64,000 nucleotides of DNA. Origin: Nilaparvata lugens (Eukaryota; Arthropoda; Insecta; Hemiptera; Delphacidae). The notes beneath the pieces are model-generated. The model saw only the letters and a list, made by a program, of their open reading frames with translations. It did not search any database and had not been told where the DNA came from. The stretch lies in contig NC_052510.1 in assembly GCF_014356525.2 (NCBI RefSeq), positions 13,750,778-13,814,777 on the forward strand, given 5' to 3'. Positions 12,397 to 22,859 of the stretch are shown piece by piece (the first letter of the stretch is position 1; every line of letters begins with the position of its first letter). The position numbers were made by a program, and so were the translations under genes.

Positions 12397-14997
12397 ATTA
12401 TTGATTCAGGGCAGGTGGTTTCAAATGGAATTGATAATCCTCAATGTGTTACGTGATTAAATTTACTTGAGATTTTCACAACTATTAATTAATTAATTAA
12501 AATGAAACGAATACAGTTTGACTTGTTACATCTTCACAAATTCTAATTGAACTCTTGAAAAACGGTATTATCATCGTATGTTGTAAAATAGTTATGTACC
12601 AAGTATGCTACCATTCATAACTAAATTATCGCTATAAGTGGATACTTGTGGCAATTTCAAGTATATTTTATCACATAGGCCTACTACATGAATAATTGAT
12701 TTGTAACTACAGTACCTGAATTAATAATACATTGAATAAGATATAGTTTCAATTACAACGCTCTTGACGTTGCAGATATTTTTGTAGCATTTGGATGTGA
12801 TATTTGAACGAGAATGGTTCTTTACAAAATCAAGATGAATTCAACCCTCTGTATTTCTAATGTGTTGTGTATAAAGGAACATGTATAGACTTGATGAATA
12901 AATATAATAACATAAAACAACCCAACACACAATGTAGTACAAAAAATGAGCGTTGTTAGGAATGATTGACATTGTGAAACCCGTTGTACACCTGCCCAGC
13001 CTACTAGACCTGCCCAGTCAGTAGGTGTCCAATCAAAAACCGTTCAACAGTGGATTGAGGCCGTGAAGTGCCCTAATACCCCAGCAAATTCGGTCCAAGT
13101 GATTTCGATAATTATGCTATTAGAGTGGCAACTACTACAAATTCCACCTACTCTGCTCATTAGAGCGCTCCCGCTGCTCGAATCGTGACAAATGATTCCG
13201 AGACAGATGCAGAATCTGAAGGTCGTTTCGATTGAAATATTTCCCAGCGATAGAAAGGAGAGGAGGCAGGTAAGATAGGAGAAAGGACGAATTATTTCGA
13301 TAACTAGACCCAACTGCGGTGCAGTCGATTCACGTTTTTTCTCTCTACACAGAGAAAAACTATATACTTTATATAGGTATATACTAATGATATACTGTCA
13401 GCATTCCTTGTATATTATTTCAACACTCCCTCTATTCGAACAATTCTGACAGCCTGACGAGAATCTTACTATGGAAATACTGTAATAATATTTTGCCAGC
13501 TATTGCCCAAGGGCACCTCAGTGAACGGAATGGAAGCTCAGGGCATTACATTCAAATGATCCCATTGCAACACTCCTGTTGTTAACAAGTTTTTCTCTAA
13601 TGTTCCCCAGATTTCTAATGGATTGTGGGTGATAGTGAACGGAGAGAAAAATAGCCATATTAAAAGTTTGTCAAGGTGATAAAATGAATTGTTTATGTGT
13701 CTGATAGAAATGAATGGTCGTTTGTCACCTTGTCTTGAACCGTTTAGCACTGTGATATAATGACAGTTTCATGAGGTGATCGAGGTATAAGCACTTAGGT
13801 ATTGTCAATAATTTATGTTCTAGATTCTGAATTTTTATCGGCTATTATTAGAGTAGCCTACAGTTTATGATTGAAGCATGATTAGACTTTAATACAGTTA
13901 ATTTATGTCATTTGTATGAAATTGGTTATTATTGAAGTAAAATTTATGAATGAGGCATGACTTCATATAATATGTTTTGAATTAACAAGAAATGGGTACA
14001 ATTCATAGAAATTTGCAGTGTGTAGACAGATAAATTGATTTATTTTTTCTAAAATACTTTGATTGAATTTGTGGCATACAGAATTTATTTCAGATAATAA
14101 ATAGACAACTTCCAGTCAATGAACAGGATAATGCTACAACAATTAATAGAAGTACATTTTTATGATGATGAATTCAAGTATGTTCAATTTTATGATCCTC
14201 TATGTCAAATGGTTACTTATAAATAATATTTTCACTAATTGGATGTGAGAATCAGGTCAACAAAGCTGAAACATAAAACGTTGTTTCAAGTTTTTCAACT
14301 AATAGAATATTCAATACAAAAAACTTGGCAAAAGAACTCTGACACGTCTCATTCAAAATACTGATGACAGCTTACTGACTAAAAGATGTCTAAATTGGAT
14401 TCATGCAAATATTTCAAACAAGTTCTGAATAAATTTCCAATAACGTACATTTTTCCGTAAACAAGAGTGTATCGGTTATGAAGAGCTCTTCTGAACGATG
14501 AAAAAGTACCTATGCAAATTTGTACGGGTCATTTGGAGGTTCTCAAAATTTATAAGATCGTAAAAGGATGTCTTGCGGCGAATTTGACTAGCGAATTTAA
14601 CCAATAATTCCAGATATCATGGAGTGAAATTTTCTACTGACCGTTACATACTAGCCAGTGAAAATAATTTTCCACAAAAAAGGTAGCAATTCCATTTTGA
14701 GTGGAACATCAGAACTGATTTCTTTAGTTTTGGAGCAAGATTTATTCCCAGTTTCTACAATCAACTAGACTGCTTGCTGAGCATCAACCATATTCAAGAA
14801 TAATTTGCATAATAATGTGATCTAAATGATAAACGGAGCTTGTAGATTCAAAAGAAATGATCTAAAAAAGTAATAGCCAGTGAATGACATCGTATACAAA
14901 TAATAGTGATTAAGAAGAGGATTGGTTGGACAATGACGGTGATATAGATATATTTCTCGACCCATGTGGTCCTGTTCCCTTCAAAAAGCCATGTTCT
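12397..14997. other. AT-rich non-coding DNA
   Basis: One CTGTCAGCATT-family unit lies at about 13396-13460 (CTGTCAGCATTCCTTGT ... AATTCTGACAG). The rest shows no gene. The minus frame at 13044-13313 has no domain, and I see no splice context for it. Confidence 0.4.
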
Positions 14998-15350
14998 ATG
15001 TTCAAATTTGTTTTGAATCCCAGTAAGTCTAAAAATACAATTGTATTATTTCTTTTTGAAAGTAATTAACCAAACTTTTTCACGTTCAAATTAGTTGTGA
15101 ATCCCACAAAGCTTCAAAATATAATTGTATTATCTATTTGTGAAGGTAATTAGTAAAACTTTTTCGCATTCAAATTTGTTATAAATAACACAAAGCTTGA
15201 AAATTCAATAATTGTATTATTTCTTTGTGAAGGTATTTAATCAAACTTTTTCTCATTCAAATTATTTGTTACTCAACGAAGCTTGAAAATATAATAATTA
15301 ATTGTATTATCAGCTCTTTGTGAAGGTAATTAACCAAACTTTTACAATGT
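14998..15350 (+). repeat. Tandem array, ~87-bp unit, 4 copies
   Basis: TTGTATTAT recurs at 15041, 15125, 15212 and 15302. Each is followed by a TTTGTGAAGGTAATTAACCAAA-like segment and a TTCAAATT-GTT block. Spacing grows 84, 87, 90 bp. Copies differ by many substitutions, so the array is old. Confidence 0.8.
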
Positions 15351-17149
15351 TTATACACTGTTTTCATTTAATTAAGTACCTTACGAAAAGAATCACTGTA
15401 CATTATATTATATCAGTAATGATCCCTTTGCTTGTAAGTGAAAAAATAGAATTTGATCTTTATAAACTAAATTTGAAATATACTATAGGATCAAATGGAA
15501 AGCACCTTAAGCATAATAGAAAGTGGATACCTCCCAATAATATCACTGTGAATAATTGCAAAGATATCGTATGATTAGTATACAAGCAAAATATGGATTG
15601 AGGGCATCGTAATTCGGAAACTTGAGATTTTAGTACCACCCAAAATCTTCATAATTTTGCAATCGGTATCATTCAGAGATGAAAAATTGCTACCAGTGGC
15701 AAATTAGAGGAAATAAAAGGTAGTTTAATTCAATTGGAACATACACGACCGAAAGGAAATGCTCAGGGCGGTATTAACAATAAGTAATTCACTTTCCCCA
15801 GTCTCTGTATATAACCCAACAGACTGATACACATTGAATAGGGTAATAAACAGGTTACAGAGCCATTACTAATGGGTCATTTCTTATCAATTGGAGTCAA
15901 ATTTGAAAGCACGGCTTTGAGGCTCAAGCATCCCTCACAGACCAAGATTTATTCCAATATCGTTTTACTGGCGAAATTTATTGCGGTCTGAACTGTTAAA
16001 GCAATAAAACGATCCGATAACATTAGAACCAACTCAGGTCTGGGGTCTGCGAGAGTCCAATTCATTAATGTCAGGGATGGTGAAAGCTGATATCCATTGC
16101 ACAAAGATTTCGAGTACTTCAAAATGAATTGAAACGTATAATTCACGATGTATTTTATGACAGTCGTACGAACGATGAATCTACAATAATGGTATTTATT
16201 CATTGTATTCCTAACAAACTGAACTCATATATTTTCACAATATTCAAAGGGGCTTGAATTGAATTTTAAATTGTCATATAAATACATCATATTAATTTAT
16301 TATATGAATGGATTGAGCAAACTTACAAAAAATCTACTCCTACATGAAAATGTGTGGTTGAATGCTGAGAAACACATCATTCATATGCACCACTGATAGA
16401 TACATGCCATATTTATTTCATAGACCATAATCTATTTCCCGAGTTATAAACCTACATCTGATGTGATATGCATTGTAATAGTATTTCAGCAGCTTAGATC
16501 TATGTCTAACTATACAGTACTGGAATATTTATTTGATAACCATGAATTTCATCTAGTTTAATGCGGATGCTAATAGGACATGCATCTTAAATAATATCTT
16601 AAACTATTCTGGAAATAGAATGCCTATTCTAATACCTACATTATTATTCGAAAGTAGGTTTGAAGGTGTGAATCAAACCAAACGTCCAATAAATTTTAAT
16701 CAGATTCTATTGAGTTATTTTTGTGATTTTCAACGACTGGCACTTGAAAAACGACTAAAAATATACTGTAAAAATATGTCGTATTATTAGCAGTTTATAT
16801 GTGTGTTGGTAAAATCACCTACGTTTGTCTAATATTCGATAAACCTCAAGAAGTGGTAGTATATAAAGATCAGTAGTTGGATATTATATTCTTATTATAT
16901 TGATAACATAATAACCATATTAGTAACCAGTTCATAAATAGTGAGTGGAGTTTTTGGATCAAATTTTCCCAGTTTTATTCGAAATTTAGATATTTTGAAT
17001 AATTGTTTCTAATTCTGTGAAATTTAGTTATTCAAGCCTATTATATATCTATTTTTGATTGCAGATTTGTTAGTTTTTTGAAGTGTGAATTGTTATCTTA
17101 ATAAGTAATAGAAGCTTAACCTACAATTTAATTTGGACTCTAGTATAAA
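15351..17149. other. AT-rich non-coding DNA
   Basis: No gene, RNA or clear repeat seen. Confidence 0.4.
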
Positions 17150-17245
17150 TTTGAGAAGGGACAGTTTTGGGCATAAGCATGTTGTGCCTTCTCACATAAG
17201 TGTAATAATTGTATATGACTGAATAAATAAATACATAAATAAACA
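17150..17245 (+). repeat. GGGCATAAGC-type retroelement 3' end fragment
   Basis: ACAGTTTTGGGCATAAGCAT ... GACTGAATAAATAAATACAT shares the GGGC-N-AGCCTGT start and GAATAAATAAATA finish with 10745, 12250 and 31997. Probable non-LTR 3' end with poly(A) signal and simple tail. Confidence 0.5.
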
Positions 17246-18345
17246 TCATTTACTGAAACTTGTGATACATGACATATAATAGGGGAAGAAATAAGAAATT
17301 CAAAAAAATTATCGTAAATTTCAATACGATTCACAAGCAACAATGCAGGCTGAAAAATGTCTAAAACTAGAGATCTCTAGAACTAGAAATAAATTTTACA
17401 GTATCGTTAGTTGGATAAAATAGTCTTGCCATGATTTAATAGATAATTCAATACTTGAATTGTAATAAATTTACCCGATTTTATGTGTCTACTATATTAG
17501 TAACAACAGTACCTATTCAAAAAAATGATCTTTTATGAATTTTAAATCAATCTAATACTGTAGTTGGATGATTGGACGTCATGATACCCTCATTTTTTTC
17601 CTTTGCACTTTAAACCTGATAATGTTTGGACAAGTAGTGATTGATGTAGGTATTTTAAATGATGCTCAGAATGTAAGCAATGATAGATGTTTGAAAATGG
17701 AGAAATTCTGCAATAATAAGTAAAGTTGATTGCCTAGTTCTTCACAAATTCCATTCCAAACACTATAATTAAAGTATTATCAAGGATGTAAAATTATTTA
17801 CAAATCAACAATACGGTAGTACAATTTAAGAATTCTGACATACCCAGATCCGAAATCTGTCTCTCACTGTTCACAGTTATTCCCCACATTTCCCTCAAGC
17901 GTAAACAAGTTAGAAACAAGTTGAAATCAATTTAGCAACACAACACAACAAATATTTGATAAAACAACCTTGAAAACATCCAGAAATCTTACTTCAAGCC
18001 AGGAGCACTCTAGACATCCACCTTAGCAACTGGAATAAAAATCCAGCTGACAATCAAGAAGAATATCGCCTGTCAACGCGGGTAAAGAGCTTGCCAAGTT
18101 ACGGCCAACAATTATCATCTTAATTCTACAGCATTCTTAATATTTACCGCTATGTGAGAGAGGAATAGGGGACCAAAGAGGAGGAGAAAGAGATGGAGAG
18201 CAGGTGAGAGACACACGTATGGACGACAAATTAGGTTAACAATCCCGCTCAAACAATTGTAGGTTGCTAAATAATAATAATAATAATAATCTTGCGGCTA
18301 CCACAGTTACTGAGAAACATAAATTTAATAAGCTGTCTATGTGAG
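17246..18345. other. Non-coding DNA with weak splice-like signals
   Basis: Two minus-strand donor/acceptor pairs (near 17846-17895 and 17990-18045) were examined. Neither is open in the phase required by the upstream exons. A (TAA)7 microsatellite lies near 18270. Confidence 0.4.
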
Positions 18346-19216
18346 TAGTTTTTCATCGACGTCATCATCATCATCTCCCTTCTCTTCATTCCTTCTGTAT
18401 TATCTCTTTTTTCCACTTCCTTATTTTTTCTCAATTTTACTTATTTCTTTTTTGTGATGAAAATTTCATCATATTTGCTTTTCTCTACCAAAATTTTCCT
18501 AACCATAATTTTTTTCATCTTTTTCTCCTCCCCTTTTCACTCATTTTGAGTCTTCTCCAACTTTTCTACTCACTTATGTCAATCAGCTCCTTACCTCTTC
18601 TGTTGTATAATTCTCTTCTTGTCAAACCTACTTCTTTTCTTTTGATTATTCTCCTCAATCTGTTTAACTGTTTCTTTACGTCTTTCGTTCAACGAAAACT
18701 TTCAACGCCTTCGTCTCCTTCAAAATTTCAACTATTTTCGTATTATTTTTCCAAGGTGGCTCTATCGCCCCTCATATTTCTCAATCCTTACAAAGTAAAT
18801 TCGTATGTCTTTTTTACATTGATTCTCTTCTTCTTTCTTGATCCACAGTTCAGCAATGTCTTCTCTCCATCTTTACCATCTTCTCTTTCTCATTTTTCAT
18901 TCTCTGTTTCTACATTTTCCATCTATGATACAGGCTCTTTTTCCCCTGCTTCTCCTACTTCTTCCACGTCCTCCGCGGATTCCCAACGTCTTCTTCTACC
19001 TCCTCTTTCTTAATACTCTTTTCTTTCCCATTCCTCTTTCTCATTACTCATTCCTTCTTTTCCTCTACCTCTTTTCTTATCTTTTTTATTCCTCTTATTC
19101 TTCTCCTTCGAAATATAAACATAATATTATCTTACTTCTTTGACACCCTCTAATTCTTCTCAGTATCTTTCTACTCCTCGTTCTTTATTCTCAAATAATC
19201 GACATTTTTGATTTCC
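18346..19216. repeat. Degenerate polypyrimidine domain
   Basis: The plus strand is mostly C and T (CTTCTCTTCATTCCTTCTG, TTTCTTTTTCTCC) for almost 900 bp without a fixed unit. Stop codons need purines, so long plus-strand frames such as 18546-19013 arise by composition alone. Confidence 0.75.
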
Positions 19217-19276
19217 TGTGTTCAACAGTGTCCTTCCCCCAACCCTACTTCTCTTCACTACGACACCAATCTTCTT

Positions 19277-19289
19277 CTTCTTCTTCTTC

Positions 19290-19321
<32 letters not shown>

Positions 19322-19325
19322 CTTC
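19277..19325 (+). repeat. (TTC)n microsatellite
   Basis: About 16 TTC units with one ACT interruption. Confidence 0.9.
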
Positions 19326-19439
19326 AATCGAACATCTCCTCCTATATCTCTCTACTACAGTATTACTAATCGTCCCTCATACCTCAAATCAAGTTCAACA
19401 GTTTGTCCTCTCACACACTTCGCCTCTCTCTTTGCCACT

Positions 19440-19935
19440 CTATCTTTCTCTCTTCCCCTCTCAAATCGTTCTCTCGATCACTCTGTCACTCATTCCTTCT
19501 CTCTTACCCTCTCAAATCGCTCTCTCAATCACTCTGTCTCTCCTTATTCCTCTCTTACCCTCTCAAATCGCTCTCTCAATCACTCTGTCACTCTTTCCTT
19601 CTCTCTTACCCTCTCAAATCGCTCTCTCAATCACTCTGTCACTCTTTCTTTCTCTCTTACCCTCTCAAATCGCTCTGTCTCTCTTTCTTTCTCTCTTACC
19701 CTCTCAAATCGTTCTCTCAATCGCTCTGTCTCTCTTTCTTTCTCTCAAATCGTTCTCTCAATCACTCTGTCACAATTTCCTTCTCTCTTACCCTCTCAAA
19801 TCGCTCTCTCAACCACTCTGTCTCTCTTTCTTCCTCTCTTACCCTCTCAAATCGTTCTCTCAATCACTCTATCACTCATTCCTTCTCTCTTACCCTCTCA
19901 CATCGCTCTCTTAATCAATCGCTCACTCACTCCCT
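19440..19935 (+). repeat. 51-bp pyrimidine-rich minisatellite, ~10 copies
   Basis: TCAAATCG recurs at 19461, 19512, 19563, 19614, 19665, 19704, 19745, 19796, 19847 and, as TCACATCG, 19898. Spacing is 51 bp except for short units of 39 and 41 bp. The unit is CCCTCTCAAATCGCTCTCTC plus a CAATCACTCTGTCACTC block. Because 51 is a multiple of three, all three forward frames read as long repetitive ORFs (19218-20105, 19228-19914, 19403-19999). I treat these as artefacts. Confidence 0.9.
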
Positions 19936-20239
19936 CTCTCTCACTCTTTCTTTCTCTCCTGCACCATCAGCCATCATCAACTTCTCCTCGCATAGCTAAC
20001 GGATCGCACGTGAACTTTTCTGCGACTGCGCGACTAGAATCCAGTCAGTGGCTCTGTAGCGTGCACGTGCGTGCGAATGCAACACACACGTGCGTCAACT
20101 GCTAACAAGCTATAGCAAATACTGCACCGTCAGTATGTAAGTACATACAGTAACTACAGTATATATTATTTATGATTGTTTATTATGACCATTGTAGCAG
20201 CAAGGTATGGTACTGTATATGTAGTAAGTTGGTGAAACG
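19936..20239. other. Short CG-richer unique segment
   Basis: About 20000-20100 holds CpG-bearing words (GCACGTGCGTGCG, ACACACGTGCGTC) unusual for the window. A GTAAGTA donor-like site follows at about 20137. It could be a promoter or first exon, but nothing confirms it. Confidence 0.25.
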
Positions 20240-20525
20240 TAGATGAAGGGGACATCACAGAGGAATTAAAAGAAATTGACAAGTGTGATAAAGTTGGAAA
20301 ATAAGTAAGGAATATTATAAGTAGAGGAATGAAAGAGGAAAAGAAAGAAATTTAAATGCGTCGCTGAAAGGGAACATGGCAAAGGAATTGACAGTAACAA
20401 GAGGGAAAGAGTTGAAAAATTGTGAGGAATACAATTATTGTGTGGAAGTATAGAGAAGAAGAAGAAAAAGGAGGAGGAGAAGAAGAAAAAAAAAGAAATG
20501 GAGGAAGAAGAAGAAGAGTCAACAT
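20240..20525. repeat. Polypurine tract
   Basis: GAAAGAGGAAAAGAAAG to GGAGGAAGAAGAAGAAGAG. It is the strand-opposite of the polypyrimidine block that ends ~300 bp upstream. Confidence 0.65.
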
Positions 20526-21184
20526 ATTTGCAGAGCAGTAGGATGATGCATCACCGTTGTTGTGATTGGCATTCATTTCTTCATTTCTAGTTTACTGCAT
20601 TTACGGTACTTGCAGCTTGCAACTTCCAACATTTACTTCACTTTTTCTTCCCCCGTTCACCGATACTGCAATCACAATTCTACAGCCGGCTCTTCATCAC
20701 AGATTCCACATTCTCTTAGATGATGCATTTTACATTATTCCATGTACTTGACCTGAATTTTCAAGTGATTTATTAATTGAACAGTTCTAGGATAAATATA
20801 TCTTAACATTTTATCAGACTGATTATCACACATATTTTTACCACTGTAAATCATTTTGACGGAAAAATTTGAGCTGTTCTAGCTAACTACTGTAGTCCAA
20901 TAAATAAAAGGATGAATTTTTGAAATAGTGCTTGATAAATACCATAGTGCTGTAATTATCAAGTTGAACGGAAAGTTTTAATAAAGTACCGAATCGAATC
21001 GAAAATGATCTCCAAACAAATGACGGAATCAATGAAACTATATTTGAATTCTTTCACAAAATATTAGAAGTTATCAGTATAATTTGGAACAATTCAAGCA
21101 GATTAAGAATTATTGTGTAGCAGTAAATATGAGATAGGATAGGATATAAAGACTTCTTTATAAATATAAGATACATCAAAACCA
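20526..21184. other. Non-coding DNA
   Basis: Nothing recognisable. Confidence 0.35.
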
Positions 21185-21600
21185 CAAATTTATTGAAATA
21201 AAGAGATAGCACAGTTTGTCAATACCTATCTAGTAAACTAGACTAGTTTACAGTGCAGATGAATTTATTGTCATGAGCAAGTGCTATGATTGGTAGATGT
21301 ATGGTCCAATCAGAGTGACCGTCTACCACTGGCCTAGAGAAGCTCCTCCCACAATTGGCAGTTTATTCAAACGTCACATCAATAGCGGTTCACCAGACAT
21401 TGTGAATTATATGTGGGGGTGGCTTGTCTAGGCGTCTAGGCCAATGGCAGACAGCCGTTCACCTTGATTGGTCATTCACCTACTAATCATATGGCTTGCT
21501 TATTACTATATACTATATATTCTGCAGCTCTGAAATTTAGTTAAGTTCACCAGAGATTAGTAATGGTATAAACAATTGGGACCGATGTCTCGTTATTTTC
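21185..21600. mobile_element. Probable 0.4-kb element with ACCGGTTTCG-type ends
   Basis: The left side ACCACAAATTTATTGAAATAA...GAGATAGC and the right side GTTCACCAGAGATTAGTAATGG...CGATGTCTCGTTATTTT are diverged inverted relatives of the terminal words at 5544 and 9308. The interior is more GC-rich, with ATTGG/CCAAT words. No ORF. Confidence 0.35.
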
Positions 21601-21945
21601 TTAATTAATATTGTTTAAATGAAACTTTAAATGACAATCAATGGAACTGATAGGGTAATCACGGCTGAGTTGAATAAACTAATAAATCACAAATTATTAA
21701 TCATCAAAAAAAAATTAGATCTTGAGGAATAACACAGAATTCCAATAAACAACATAACGGCGAAAAGAAATCGCAACTGAGCATAATAATCCTGAGTGCC
21801 TATTCATGTGAATCTACAAGATTACGACCGGATAACATCAGTATCAAAGCTTTAATTATGAGTCAAAGATAAATGGCATCAACACCTCAGAATCCTACAT
21901 ATAATATCAATTACTATTTAACGGACTTCATTTGGAACGGTATAT

Positions 21946-22386
21946 TTGGGCCAGTGCAGAATTACTGATAACCGCAACAATTTATGCATAGGCTATCCAT
22001 TGCACAAACACAAACATTTTATCACACAAGTTGTAGATACAATCCGTTACAAGCAGACGAAACGAGTTTGGATGGCTTTAAATGAGTTTGTTGGTCGAAA
22101 TCAAAGCGATAAGCCAAGACTACTAATTAAAAATCTTGTCTCGCTTGCGTGCAATTCAATCAAAGCTGAGCTTTCTGATAGAAAACAAGAAAACAAACAG
22201 AAAAACGGGAGCAGGCAATCAGTTGCGGAAATGAACGGCAAAAATAATTTCCAGATAAAATTCGATTTAATTAAAATGACCAGCCAGGAATGGTTGTGTT
22301 CTGTCAGTGGGATTGCACTGCTAGCAGAAATTGCATCACATCTGCAAATATGGATGTGGAATTTAGACAAGTTATGTGCAATTTAA
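21946..22386 (+). CDS. Unassigned 146-codon open frame
   Basis: This is the longest non-repetitive, non-LINE open frame in the window. It opens on TTG, and the first in-frame ATG is about 40 codons in. I recognise no domain, signal peptide or membrane segment. The middle is lysine/asparagine-rich. A minus-strand frame overlaps it, and a very strong minus-strand acceptor-like tract (~22170-22195) lies within it. It ends ~75 bp before the LINE-flanking repeat. May be chance in AT-rich DNA. Confidence 0.12.
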   Translation: MGQCRITDNRNNLCIGYPLHKHKHFITQVVDTIRYKQTKRVWMALNEFVGRNQSDKPRLLIKNLVSLACNSIKAELSDRKQENKQKNGSRQSVAEMNGKNNFQIKFDLIKMTSQEWLCSVSGIALLAEIASHLQIWMWNLDKLCAI

Positions 22387-22460
22387 TTGGGTGAAAAAGT
22401 GCTAAAAGTTGAAATGATGTAATGATTGGTTGTAGGAGATTGGAGTGGTTCATTTACCCC

Positions 22461-22859
22461 TAATAGGCTGTCGAGTAATTCATTACCATAATTGTATTTT
22501 TTATTATTTTAGGAATGCATTTATTGCCAAGTTGGTCATTCTTATTATTGTAATTAAAGTATTCTTTATTATCAAACAGATTATAAAACAATGGAATGAA
22601 TGTATTAGGCCTGTTAATTGGAATAATCAATAAAATAAATAGTTCAAACTAAGTTTCGATTTCCATTCTATTATCAGTACTATTAGAATTCTCTGTGTAT
22701 TATGATATACTGTATTTTTACTTCAATCTTCAACATAATTTATAATGAAAAATATAAATTAATGAATTAATTCAATCTTCAGTCTTCAATTTTTAAATTG
22801 GAAATTGCATTTGTTCAAATACTAATCAATGAATAATTATTATTAACGAAGATCCCAAT
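22461..22859 (+). repeat. Left copy of the ~400-bp direct repeat flanking the LINE
   Basis: Begins TAATAGGCTGTCGAGTAATT and ends CGAAGATCCCAAT, directly against the LINE 5' end. The same sequence starts directly after the LINE tail at 25864. By eye the copies differ by roughly 4-6% plus small indels. The last 13 bp are the start of the TTAA MITE that is complete only in the right copy. The left copy lacks the ~230-bp insert found at 26131-26360. Confidence 0.85.

Noticed and set aside
17846..17895. Possible downstream exon for the minus-strand gene (donor GTATGTC)
   Set aside because: It is open only in a phase that cannot follow the frame-0 end of the 31918-31961 exon, and the acceptor tract is weak.
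19218..20105. Three overlapping long plus-strand frames (up to 295 codons)
   Set aside because: The region is pyrimidine-only with a 51-bp unit; absence of purines removes stops in every forward frame. The peptides are Ser/Leu repeats with no domain.
22170..22195. Very strong minus-strand polypyrimidine-CAG acceptor
   Set aside because: The following frame 0 hits TGA within five codons; without a donor or matching phase it is not an exon.
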